DNA of 64,000 nucleotides, taken from Fimbriimonadia bacterium. GTDB taxonomy: Bacteria > Armatimonadota > Fimbriimonadia > Fimbriimonadales > Fimbriimonadaceae. The notes under the pieces are model-generated. The model was not told where the DNA came from. It saw nothing but the letters and a program-made list of their open reading frames with translations, and searched no databases. The stretch covers positions 62,001-126,000 of the forward strand of contig JAUIKO010000001.1 in the NCBI GenBank assembly GCA_030430755.1, read 5' to 3'. Shown piece by piece: positions 1 to 8,854 of the stretch (position 1 is its first letter; every line of letters begins with the position of its first letter). The position numbers and the translations under genes are program-made.

Positions 1-345
1 AAAGAATTAGAGAGCACGAAACTCAATACTCAAGTGGATGAATGTTGAAACGCATAGATTTTAAAGTTTTGATGATTACTATACTTAATGAAATTTAGTG
101 AGGTGAGCTATAATGAATGTTTGTGAAAAATTATCTTCCCAAATATATTAGTTGGAACAAGGGAGTCCATAGATAATTTGCCCAGTTTTGATCCTGAGAT
201 ATTTGCGAGTAATTTACTTGAATGTTTATCTGGTAAGGTCGTCATTAGATAACTGCTTTTGAGAGTGGTATTCCTCATAATTCTAACAATAATATTTTGG
301 TATACTCCTGTTTATTAGTACTACAATTTAGAAGGTTTACTTAAA
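1..345. other. Gene-free left edge with possible ORF remnant
   Basis: No complete gene is visible. On the plus strand one stop-free stretch (about 127-252) reads like protein (it contains SIDNLPSFDPEIF) but has no start codon and is preceded by an in-frame TGA, so it may be the remnant of a decayed gene. Nothing else is recognised here. Confidence 0.3.
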
Positions 346-1017
346 ATGGATATGATTTATTTACTTCTTGCTATACATCTGATTTTTAATGTAGCATTAA
401 TCGTTTATTACAAACCCATTGCAGAATGGATAGAACAATTTATCAGTAGAAAGAGAAGTGAATGGTTTGTAAAATTATTATCTTACATATCAGCTTTATA
501 CTGTTATTGTGGCATGTTTGTTTCCACTATATTTTTTCTGATTATATTAGGTCTAGGTCTTACATATATTTCAAATGCTTTAGGACTTATTTCATTAGAT
601 TCAAAAAGGTTTATGAGTGATGTGCATTCTCTAACGATTACAGATGCCAGAACATTAATTTTGAATTTACTACATATGATGCTAGCGGTAGTTACTTTCA
701 TTATCTATTTTTCTGTTATTCATAAGCGAAAGAGAATTTATATGCGTGAGTTTAATTGTAGTAAATTTTCAGGCATACGCTTTTCGTCATTGTTTTATTT
801 TTTCTTTGCTCTTTCTGGTTTGGTATTCTTTTTCTTTTTGAATCAAGTTGCGATTTGGACGTGTTCTAAGACATTAATAGCAACGTTGAATCCGTCTAAT
901 ATTTTAAGTATATTAAACATACAAGTATCTGGTATAGATATGGTGAATATTAATGCTATTTTGACTCTTGTTTTGAGTTGCCAACACTTGGCTTATCTTA
1001 GAAATAAAGAAGAGTAG
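346..1017 (+). CDS. Multi-pass membrane protein of unknown function
   Basis: I do not recognise this 223-residue protein. It has about five hydrophobic segments (near residues 3-22, 48-82, 103-127, 147-172 and 198-215) with basic stretches between them (RKRSE near 36, HKRKR near 126), so it is very probably an inner-membrane protein. No catalytic motif is visible. It starts at ATG 346 with only a weak purine-rich stretch upstream (AGAAGG). It stands alone, with gene-poor DNA on both sides. A weak hairpin (TCCCCATT at 1062-1069 with AATGGGGA at 1101-1108) lies downstream and could end the transcript. Confidence 0.6.
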   Translation: MDMIYLLLAIHLIFNVALIVYYKPIAEWIEQFISRKRSEWFVKLLSYISALYCYCGMFVSTIFFLIILGLGLTYISNALGLISLDSKRFMSDVHSLTITDARTLILNLLHMMLAVVTFIIYFSVIHKRKRIYMREFNCSKFSGIRFSSLFYFFFALSGLVFFFFLNQVAIWTCSKTLIATLNPSNILSILNIQVSGIDMVNINAILTLVLSCQHLAYLRNKEE

Positions 1018-1290
1018 AAAGAGTATTAGAATACTTAATAATACTTAAATACTAAGACTAATCCCCATTCTACAATGATCAATTATAGTAAAGCTATGTT
1101 AATGGGGAATTATTTGTTCGTATTGATACTGGTTTTTATGATAACACTTATTTAAGTTTTATGGGAAATCCTAAGTAATTGTTATAGCTTTAATCGGTAT
1201 TGCCAATATGAATGTTGGCTATGATTATTTTTGATTAAAACTTTGTCATTGATAAAAAGTATATCAGGGAACATTTATTCTTCATAAGAA
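1018..1290. other. AT-rich intergenic region with weak hairpin
   Basis: No gene seen. It holds an 8-bp inverted repeat (1062-1069 / 1101-1108) with a 31-nt loop, a possible weak terminator between the plus-strand membrane protein and the minus-strand exported protein. Confidence 0.3.
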
Positions 1291-2157
1291 CTATATATCA
1301 CCGGGTTGACTTTTAAGAATACCAGCAGAGTTTTTAAAGTCGATATCAAATAATTCTTCTAGGTCTTCTTTATTTATCATCAGCGTGCTGATGTTTTTAT
1401 CCGATGTGGAGATAAGTTCATATATTTCTAATTCTTTTGAGTAATACATTTGATGATTGTTTTTAAAAGTGACCTCTATATTACCGTTAGGATAAGTGAT
1501 TTTTGTGAATGGATGTACTCTACTTTTTACAATGGTTGTATTGGTAGGATATTGGGATAGCCACAACTCTTTCTCTAATACCGAAATTTTTGGATGAAAA
1601 ACAGAGAGTGGACCGTCTTCATCATATTTAATATACGTAGCAAAGCCATTCATTAATATCGCAAGTGATTTTTGAGGAAATTCCGTTTTTAATACAGTGT
1701 CGTCTCGAATAAGAAAAATATCCATTTCGTTATAATAACATTGAATGGATTCAGGAATGATATCAATGGCTTTTTTCTCGATGCTATAGTGATCCGAGTC
1801 ATACTCAAATTTTACAGAGATGGAATTAGCTGATTTTTTATAGCCACAAGGGAAAACGAGTTGAGATTCTATTCCTGGACCGATGATAAATTCCATTCCT
1901 TTTGGATGCTTTCGGATAATCTTACCATCAGAACTTATCGTTTCATGTATGCCTGTTTCTGCTTCTATGTTTTCAAAATCAGGATGGTCTATTTGATTAT
2001 TATTTAGGATATTTGTTTCGATGATGTTATTGTCCATTACAGGAGAGTCTTGATCTAATTTACTAGGAATACATAAATAGTTATCATGAATAGAAGACAC
2101 GATAAGAAAAGAAAACATGAATGATATGGTATAGATTTGTATGTATTTCATTAACAC
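1291..2157 (-). CDS. Exported hypothetical protein
   Basis: A 288-residue protein with an N-terminal hydrophobic segment (about residues 4-24) that looks like a Sec signal peptide or membrane anchor. The open frame begins at GTG 2157; ATG 2151 (MKYIQ...) is the more natural start. Two stretches resemble short 'DG/NG' beta-repeats: ISSDGKIIRKHPKG near residue 75 and KITYPNGNIEVTF near residue 220. These recall the repeating beta-strands of Tcp10_C-like domains, but the match is weak. No catalytic motif is visible. The mature part is probably all-beta and extracytoplasmic. Function unknown. Confidence 0.6.
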   Translation of the reverse strand: MLMKYIQIYTISFMFSFLIVSSIHDNYLCIPSKLDQDSPVMDNNIIETNILNNNQIDHPDFENIEAETGIHETISSDGKIIRKHPKGMEFIIGPGIESQLVFPCGYKKSANSISVKFEYDSDHYSIEKKAIDIIPESIQCYYNEMDIFLIRDDTVLKTEFPQKSLAILMNGFATYIKYDEDGPLSVFHPKISVLEKELWLSQYPTNTTIVKSRVHPFTKITYPNGNIEVTFKNNHQMYYSKELEIYELISTSDKNISTLMINKEDLEELFDIDFKNSAGILKSQPGDI

Positions 2158-2325
2158 AAGGATATCATATATTTTTTTGAAATCAAAATAATAGATAAGC
2201 CAAAATAAATGATTATCGGTACTTTTCAGTAGGGTTGATCCCTTAAAATAAAGTATTTATATTTTTATAAATCAAATAGAATTATAGTTATTAGTCTTAG
2301 AATAAAAGAGCATAATAGTATCTTA

Positions 2326-3516
2326 TTAACCCACTTTATCTCTCACTTTTTTAAAGGCTTCTATAGCTTTGTTGAAATCTTCTTCTGTGTGAGTAGTGTT
2401 GGGCATCGTGCGTATTCTTGCTTTACCTAGAGAAACTGTTGGATAGGTTATCGATAATGCGTATACCCCTTCTTTGTAGAGGAGTCGTTCCATTTCTTGC
2501 GCTCTCTGTTCATCTCCAACATATACTGGTGTAATGGGTGTTTCACTTCCCATTGTATCAAATCCTTCTTGATGGAGTTTGTTTTTCCATATGTCAGAAT
2601 TTTTCCATAATGTTTGTATAAGGGTAGGATCATTCTGTATGATATCTAAAGCTGCAAGAAGTGCACCTGCAACCATAGGAGGATGGGCTGTTGAAAATAA
2701 GAAAGACCTGGCTCGATTAATGAGCAATTGTTTTAAAGAACCGCTTCCTGCTATATACCCTCCCACAACACCTAATCCTTTAGATAATGTTCCTAACTGA
2801 ATATCAACGCGTCCATATAAATTAAAATGTGAAGTCGTGCCAGATCCATTTTTTCCTAATACACCACTCGCATGAGCATCATCAACCATCACAAAAGCAT
2901 CATGCTTTTCAGCTAAGTTTACAATTTCTGGTAGGCGAGCAATATCTCCATCCATACTGAAGACTCCATCTGTAATAATCATTCTTTTTTCAAAGGATTG
3001 TGTGTTTTTAAGAATTTTTTCAAGATGTTCCATATCGGAGTGTCGATAGACAAAACCTTCAGATTTTCTATATTTCGCACTACTGAGCCGGACACCATCA
3101 ATGATGGATGCATGGTTTAATTCATCACTAATAACGACGTCATTCTTACTTAAAACAGCTGGTATACATCCGCTATTAGCATTAAACCCTGAAGTAAATA
3201 CGAGAGTATCTTCAACATGTTTCCATTCAGTAATTTTTTTTTCTAATTGGTGGTGAATATCCATTGTTCCACCTAGCCAGCGAACAGCCCCGGCTCCTAC
3301 CCCCCACTCTTGAATGGCTTGAATAGCTGCAGCTTTTACTTTAGGATGATTTGCTAGTCCCAAATAGTTGTTGCTGGAAAGATTGATGATGTTCTGATTT
3401 TCTATAAAGATATTCCCATCTGAAGGAGATTCAAGAATCTTCAGTTCTTTGAATAAACTTCTAGATTTTAATTCAGTAATCTCTTTTTTAAGCCATTCGT
3501 TCAATTTGTTGTTCAT
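2326..3516 (-). CDS. kbl: Alpha-oxoamine synthase, probably glycine C-acetyltransferase (2-amino-3-ketobutyrate CoA ligase)
   Basis: A 396-residue PLP enzyme of the alpha-oxoamine synthase family. Family motifs in order: LSSNNYLGLANHP (near residue 45), GVGAGAVRWLGGT (near 72), the PLP-phenol contact region VDDAHASGVLG (near 211), and the Schiff-base lysine in LGTLSKGLGVVGGY (near 243). Length and motif order fit Kbl, which condenses acetyl-CoA with glycine (threonine breakdown run in reverse). KAS synthases such as BioF or serine palmitoyltransferase share the fold, and no threonine dehydrogenase (tdh) lies next to it, so substrate choice is inferred. Single gene with its own spacers. Confidence 0.75.
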   Translation of the reverse strand: MNNKLNEWLKKEITELKSRSLFKELKILESPSDGNIFIENQNIINLSSNNYLGLANHPKVKAAAIQAIQEWGVGAGAVRWLGGTMDIHHQLEKKITEWKHVEDTLVFTSGFNANSGCIPAVLSKNDVVISDELNHASIIDGVRLSSAKYRKSEGFVYRHSDMEHLEKILKNTQSFEKRMIITDGVFSMDGDIARLPEIVNLAEKHDAFVMVDDAHASGVLGKNGSGTTSHFNLYGRVDIQLGTLSKGLGVVGGYIAGSGSLKQLLINRARSFLFSTAHPPMVAGALLAALDIIQNDPTLIQTLWKNSDIWKNKLHQEGFDTMGSETPITPVYVGDEQRAQEMERLLYKEGVYALSITYPTVSLGKARIRTMPNTTHTEEDFNKAIEAFKKVRDKVG

Positions 3517-3891
3517 GTTGCTGTTTTGGTTATGGATAGATTGTGAAAATTTAATGTATTTCTTAATGTTTTTTTATTTTCTATGAATGAATACTACCTG
3601 GGATGAATGTTACTGGAAAGGTTTTATTTTATTTAGGAAAATCAAAAAGGATTTCTTTAGTTTTTTTGGAGCTATTTATCCTCTACTCATCATAATTTTT
3701 GGGTCAGTCCATTATGCATATCATCCGTAAAATCATCAGTTTTGAATTTCACGGATAGAAAATAACACGCAGATAAATAAACTGGTAGGTATATAGAGTA
3801 GCAGTTATGCAGAATAGTAGAAAGGACCTCTTCCTGAATAGGATATATGTTTATGTAGAAATATCTCTGATATACCAATAATGATTTCAGT
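3517..3891. other. Intergenic region, no gene seen
   Basis: AT-rich spacer between divergent kbl and the glycosyltransferase; it presumably holds both promoters. A minus-strand open frame (3690-3923) overlaps the glycosyltransferase start and has no family signature or ribosome binding site, so it was not called. Confidence 0.4.
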
Positions 3892-5895
3892 ATGGATAAC
3901 TGGTTATTAGTTTGTGATGACAAAGAAATACCTCGAATTGGAACTTATACAACGTATTATAATTATGTTGATCCTCTTATTCAAAAATATGGTTATCCTC
4001 TTCGAATAGAAAATTCTATTGGTACTGATGCTGTCAAAGAATATATTTCAGAACATCATCTGAAGTTTGGCCTTGAACTTGTAACGACAAAGCAATGTGA
4101 AGGTTTTATACCACTTGAAAGTGATACCTTTACTCTGTTAGGTTTTATTTTGAATGATTCTGTATCTTCAGATCAGATTTATTTAGAACACTACAAAGGT
4201 GTTTGGGGGAGGCATCCTTCTTTTTCGAGAAAAATTCCTGAAGGGTTATTTTTTCCTAACTATGAAAGAAAAACGAATCCGAAAAAGTACGGTATTAGTT
4301 ATATAGGACATGCTAAACCGGAAATAGCAGATGTCCTGATCCATTTAGTATCTACAGGATGTAATCTGCACCTTTGGGGATTTGGATGGGAAGAGTATAA
4401 ACCACTCCGGAAGATCTCTCATGGTGTACTTCCATTTTGGGAAAAACAAAGAGTGATATCTTCCTCTATTATCAACTTGAATTTTGATCCTATAGATGAT
4501 ATTTCTTACACAAGATATGAAATTGCTGCTAGTGGAGGAAGGGAGTATGATATTGATTTAAATAAAATATCAGATTCTTATTTAAAAAAGATCACTCAGG
4601 ATCTTCTCGAGGTCTCTATCCAAAAAGAAGTTGATATTGATGCTAGTAGAGACAATAAACATTTCCATGTGCCGAGTAATGATCAACTTTTCAAAGAGGT
4701 TGATGAAATCTTAAAACACACAGATCCAAAATTAGTAACTTGCAAAGATTATTTGGCATCTCTGGATTCTTGTCCAAAAGTTTCTGTCATCTGTTATGCG
4801 TATAATCAGTCAGAATATATTGCGCAGATGATAGAATCTGTTCTTGGTCAGAAGTTTAAAAATCTTGAATTATTTATTTTAGATGATGGTTCAACTGATG
4901 ATATGGCAGAGATCATCCATAAATATTCTTGTGATGATCGTTTAAGATATCATTATCAAAAGAATATTGGTCGTAATTTAGATAGTTTCGATCGATTAAT
5001 CGAAATTTCCTTGAATTATACTCAAGGAGAGTTTGTAGCATTTATTGGCGGGGATGATATTTTTTATCCAGATAAATTATTACATCAGATTGATTTATTA
5101 GAATCTAGAGCTGATCTTGGTATAACCTATACAGACTTTAAGTGGATCTGTAATGAAGGTTGTTTTGTTGATCAGGCTTTTGATGAGAAGTACACACGTG
5201 AAAAGGAAGGGCATCAGATCCATAGAGAATTGCTTGAAAAAATATTTATCTTTCATCCTACCGTTGTGATGAAAAGAGATACGATACGTAAAATGGGAGG
5301 TTTCCAGACCCCTTTTGCATCAGATGTACATTTTTGGTTGAAGTCTTCACTCTATACTAAAATGAGCTATGTAGAATGTAAGGGTATTTTATATAGACAT
5401 CATCAAAAAGGTAGTTCTACTGGCAAGCGTGAAGATTCATTATGTTCTAAGGAAACACCTCGTATATATAATTTGAATAGGTTGAGGCATACAGTGTTAG
5501 ATGTATATCCCGAAATAGAATCTTTAGCTGACTCTGAAAGAGCTATGTATGACGCATATATAGATATGTCATCAAGAAATAAATTTTATGCTCAGATTGT
5601 TGTGAATAATGCAGAAAAAGCACTGGATTATCATCCGTATGGTTTAGAGGCATGGAATCATCTATTAATTACATTTATCTTTCAAAAAGATTTAGATAAC
5701 ATTCAAAAAGTAATCCATTTTATTTTACAAAATGAAAAACATCTTAAAACAGAATCCAGATGGGAAGAGTTTCAAGATGTTTTCCTTTCCATGACAAATT
5801 CTGTACATGCACTGATGGGTTCTGAAAAAGCATACGATTTATGGATGGAATGTGATAGAGCTTCACCCTTATACCAGAAGATGCAATCACGTTAG
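3892..5895 (+). CDS. Two-domain glycosyltransferase (CgeB-like + GT2)
   Basis: A 667-residue cytoplasmic protein. The N-terminal half (about residues 95-220) resembles the CgeB/spore-protein glycosyltransferase family: KYGISYIGHAKPEI, LHLWGFGWEEY and the donor-site-like YTRYEIAASGG. A GT-A family 2 domain begins near residue 294 with PKVSVICYAYNQ, followed by LFILDDGSTDD and the DxD-like metal site GGDDIFYPDK near residue 386; HFWLKSSL and RHHQKGSS follow. The last ~120 residues are helical. After IAASGG the CgeB-like part ends abruptly, so that domain may be truncated or non-catalytic. It probably transfers sugars to a surface glycan or protein. No other glycan genes are adjacent. The ATG at 3892 has no clear Shine-Dalgarno sequence. 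Confidence 0.7.
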   Translation: MDNWLLVCDDKEIPRIGTYTTYYNYVDPLIQKYGYPLRIENSIGTDAVKEYISEHHLKFGLELVTTKQCEGFIPLESDTFTLLGFILNDSVSSDQIYLEHYKGVWGRHPSFSRKIPEGLFFPNYERKTNPKKYGISYIGHAKPEIADVLIHLVSTGCNLHLWGFGWEEYKPLRKISHGVLPFWEKQRVISSSIINLNFDPIDDISYTRYEIAASGGREYDIDLNKISDSYLKKITQDLLEVSIQKEVDIDASRDNKHFHVPSNDQLFKEVDEILKHTDPKLVTCKDYLASLDSCPKVSVICYAYNQSEYIAQMIESVLGQKFKNLELFILDDGSTDDMAEIIHKYSCDDRLRYHYQKNIGRNLDSFDRLIEISLNYTQGEFVAFIGGDDIFYPDKLLHQIDLLESRADLGITYTDFKWICNEGCFVDQAFDEKYTREKEGHQIHRELLEKIFIFHPTVVMKRDTIRKMGGFQTPFASDVHFWLKSSLYTKMSYVECKGILYRHHQKGSSTGKREDSLCSKETPRIYNLNRLRHTVLDVYPEIESLADSERAMYDAYIDMSSRNKFYAQIVVNNAEKALDYHPYGLEAWNHLLITFIFQKDLDNIQKVIHFILQNEKHLKTESRWEEFQDVFLSMTNSVHALMGSEKAYDLWMECDRASPLYQKMQSR

Positions 5896-5920
5896 ACTTT
5901 ACTCCTGAATATACTAATAT

Positions 5921-7324
5921 TCAAACTTCTTTAGTTTTCCAATCACCTTTCCAGAATACATATATCGTGATGATTCCTGATAATCCTTGTGTGATGGTCA
6001 TAACGAGCCAAGCTCCATAGGAGCCCATATTTAAGGTAAACATCGTTAAATAGAGTAATGGAATTCTAATAATCCAGAAGGTTAAAATGGTTATCCATAG
6101 AGGGCTTTTGGTATCGCCTGCACCTTGAAGAGCTCCTGTGAGCGTAAGAGTATATCCAAAAAATATTTCGGAAAAGCACATTAATCTTAGAACTGTAATA
6201 GCTTCATCCATGATAGCTTGTTTTTCATTTACAAGCCAGGCTGCAATATCTGGAACGTAGATATATAGAATGGCAGCTGCGATTCCGGTTATAATTGCAG
6301 AGTAGTGCCCTGCAAGCCATCCTAAACGCACTGCTCTTTTTGTATCATTCATCCCTAAGCTTTGGCCAACAAGAGCGCCGGCAGCTTGACTTAATCCAAA
6401 AGCAGGCATGAAGCATATACTCTCTAGATTGAATCCAGCTCTAGATCCTGCTATTGCGATAGATCCATTAGGAAGGTTGGATAGCATATCCATGAGTATC
6501 ATATACATGCCTACGCGTAAGAACCATGTAATGGATGATGGGCCACTGATATTTAAGATTCGTTTAGACCACTCCAGAGTTGGAGGTGTGAACGATGCAA
6601 TATTTCCTAAAGGGGTTCTGCTAGCCCAAATCGTATAGGATATAGCAGCAATCCATTGGCTTGCGGAAAAGGCTATTCCAGCCCCAGTAATTCCCCACCC
6701 CATACAATGAAATTTTCCAAGGCCAGCATAGCCTAGATCTATACTGTTAGGAATGAGATAGAAGTTAAAAATCATATGTAAAATAACTTGGAATCCAGAA
6801 ATTACCATCGGACTTTTTGAATCACCGATCCCCATCATGGAACCAGCTACCGACTCTATAATCATCCATGCAGGGATACTATAGAGGACAATCTCAAGAT
6901 AGGTGTTCATGTAGGTTGCTGCCAGATGATCGGAAGCGGGTATGAATCTGCTAATTAAGAATGGCTTTATGAAATAAAGTAATACTAATGAGACAATACT
7001 AACAAGAATACCAAAATTAAATACTTGTCTGGCAGCGGTTTTATAGCCTTGGATATCACCGGCCCCATAAGCTCTGCTAACAAGAGCAGAAGCGGCAACT
7101 GCAATGGATATTGCAATAGAAAACATTAAAAATATAATGGATCCTGAAGCTCCTACTGCGGTTAGAGCAGCATCGGGTAATCCACTTACAAACTTAGTGT
7201 CTAAAAGACTATTAGAAATTTGAAGTGTGTTTAAGAAAACTGCCGGCCATGCTATTCTCCATAAAATCTTTGTATCATTTTTCGGATCTTTGGAAAGTAG
7301 GTTGCTTTGATGTTGTTTTGACAT
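5921..7324 (-). CDS. MATE-family multidrug/Na+ efflux transporter
   Basis: A 467-residue inner-membrane protein with about 12 hydrophobic segments in two related halves, the normal size for MATE exporters. Typical features are the N-terminal WRIAWPAVFLNTLQ, a polar SRAYGAGD loop near residue 83 and the matching second-half motif ALVGQSLGMNDTKRA near residue 320. MATE proteins export cationic drugs or metabolites using Na+ or H+ gradients; the substrate cannot be told from sequence. Stand-alone gene, downstream of tRNA-Ser on the same strand. Confidence 0.85.
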   Translation of the reverse strand: MSKQHQSNLLSKDPKNDTKILWRIAWPAVFLNTLQISNSLLDTKFVSGLPDAALTAVGASGSIIFLMFSIAISIAVAASALVSRAYGAGDIQGYKTAARQVFNFGILVSIVSLVLLYFIKPFLISRFIPASDHLAATYMNTYLEIVLYSIPAWMIIESVAGSMMGIGDSKSPMVISGFQVILHMIFNFYLIPNSIDLGYAGLGKFHCMGWGITGAGIAFSASQWIAAISYTIWASRTPLGNIASFTPPTLEWSKRILNISGPSSITWFLRVGMYMILMDMLSNLPNGSIAIAGSRAGFNLESICFMPAFGLSQAAGALVGQSLGMNDTKRAVRLGWLAGHYSAIITGIAAAILYIYVPDIAAWLVNEKQAIMDEAITVLRLMCFSEIFFGYTLTLTGALQGAGDTKSPLWITILTFWIIRIPLLYLTMFTLNMGSYGAWLVMTITQGLSGIITIYVFWKGDWKTKEV

Positions 7325-7437
7325 GTATATAGCCTAATTCTATATTAATTTGAAATAGTGTGATCTAAGTGTTTACAACAAATAATTATACATGTTTTCT
7401 TGAAAAATGTGTGAAGAATAGTGTTGAAGAGAACTAG

Positions 7438-7527
7438 TGGCGGAGAGACCGGGATTCGAACCCGGGAAGGATGAAAATCCTTACCCACTTAGCAGGCGGG
7501 CGCTTTCGACCACTCAGCCATCTCTCC
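7438..7527 (-). tRNA. tRNA-Ser(GCU)
   Basis: On the minus strand the acceptor arms GGAGAGA and TCTCTCC pair, the anticodon stem-loop CCCGC-CTGCTAA-GTGGG gives anticodon GCT, a long variable arm (AAGGATTTTCATCCTT) marks it as serine class, and the T arm contains GGTTCGAATCC. The discriminator is G and the CCA tail is encoded (7438-7440). Confidence 0.95.
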
Positions 7528-7578
7528 TAAACCTATATGTTATTATAACAGGTATTCTATGTTAGGTGTTAATGAATT

Positions 7579-8844
7579 ATGAATAATCTTTTAAAAGATT
7601 CTGAAAAAATTACATCTTTGTACGCTAAACATATTAACCCTGGACTAGCCAAACTCATATCTTTTGCAGGTTTTGGAGTAGAACAGCGAGGAGAGGGTTG
7701 TTATGTATATGATCAGGATGGAAAAAAGTATTTAGATTTATTAGGTTCCTATGGTGTTTTTGCTTTAGGGCATAGGCATCCTAAAGTGACAGAGGCTGTG
7801 AAAAACCAGCTTGATATACTGCCTCTTTCCACCAAAGTATTTTTTAACCAGACGCAAGCGGAGCTTGCTCAAAAACTTTCTGAACTAACAAATCATTTAT
7901 TGACCTATACATTTTTTTCGAATAGTGGAGCAGAAGCAGTAGAAGCAGCTCTGAAATTTGCAAAAATCGGTACCAAGAGAAATAAATTGATCTCTACAAA
8001 AGGAGGATATCATGGTAAAACACTGGGTTCTTTATCAGTGACAGGCCGTGAAAAATTCAGAACACCGTTTGAACCTCTTTTGTCAGGTATTGAATTCGCT
8101 CCCTTTGGGGATATTGCTGCCTTAGAAAAAATTATCGATAGCAATACAGCTGCAGTCATTATTGAAGTTGTTCAAGGAGAAGGAGGTATTCATGTAGCAC
8201 CAGAAGGTTACTTTAAGTCATTACGTGAATTGTGTACTAAATTTGGTACATATCTTATCATTGATGAAGTTCAGACTGGTGTTGGTAGAACAGGTACATT
8301 TTTTGGTTACGAACAGGAAGGTATTACTCCTGACATCATAACTCTTGCAAAAGCATTAGGAGGTGGAGTGATGCCGATAGGAGCAACCATGGGAACGAAA
8401 GAGGTTTGGGAGAAGGTGTTTGCTGAGAATCCTTTAGTTCATACAAGTACTTTTGGTGGGAATCCTTTAGCATGCCGAGCAGCACTAGCTACCATTGAAG
8501 TAATAGAAAAGGAGAATCTTTTAGATGCTGTTGTCCAGAAAGGGAGTAAATTTATTAAGGGATTAAACCAAATCCAAGAACAATTCCCTCGTATCCTGAA
8601 AGAAGTACGTGGAAGAGGTTTAATGTGTGGTGTTGAATTTTCTGTTCCTGATTCAGCAGAACTAACCATTGTTCAATTGCTAAAAAGGGGAGTGCTTGCA
8701 GCTTATACCTTGAATAACCCCTTTGTGATAAGAATTGAGCCTCCTTTTACTATAGAAGAATCAGATATTGATTTTGCCTTAAATGCGATCCATGACTCAG
8801 TGGAAGAAGTTCAGTCTCTTCTTCAATCCATTGGGGTTATTTAA
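7579..8844 (+). CDS. Class III aminotransferase (putrescine/ornithine/acetylornithine type)
   Basis: A 421-residue PLP-dependent aminotransferase. Motifs: GRHP-like LGHRHPKV near residue 73, NSGAEAVEAALKFA near 115, GGYHGKT near 141, DEVQTGVGRTG near 234 and the Schiff-base lysine in LAKALGGGVMPIGA near 260, followed by STFGGNPLACRAAL. The N-terminal HINPGLAKLISFAGFGVEQ context resembles putrescine aminotransferase-like proteins more than ArgD, but no arginine or polyamine gene is adjacent, so the substrate is unresolved. A second class III enzyme (RocD-like) lies at 21766. Begins at ATG 7579, 51 nt after the divergent tRNA-Ser. Confidence 0.8.
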   Translation: MNNLLKDSEKITSLYAKHINPGLAKLISFAGFGVEQRGEGCYVYDQDGKKYLDLLGSYGVFALGHRHPKVTEAVKNQLDILPLSTKVFFNQTQAELAQKLSELTNHLLTYTFFSNSGAEAVEAALKFAKIGTKRNKLISTKGGYHGKTLGSLSVTGREKFRTPFEPLLSGIEFAPFGDIAALEKIIDSNTAAVIIEVVQGEGGIHVAPEGYFKSLRELCTKFGTYLIIDEVQTGVGRTGTFFGYEQEGITPDIITLAKALGGGVMPIGATMGTKEVWEKVFAENPLVHTSTFGGNPLACRAALATIEVIEKENLLDAVVQKGSKFIKGLNQIQEQFPRILKEVRGRGLMCGVEFSVPDSAELTIVQLLKRGVLAAYTLNNPFVIRIEPPFTIEESDIDFALNAIHDSVEEVQSLLQSIGVI

Positions 8845-8854
8845 ATATTTAGGA

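Noticed and set aside
3690-3923. 77-codon minus-strand open frame upstream of the glycosyltransferase
   Set aside because: No ribosome binding site, no family signature, overlaps a real gene start and has frequent rare-looking composition; judged a chance frame.
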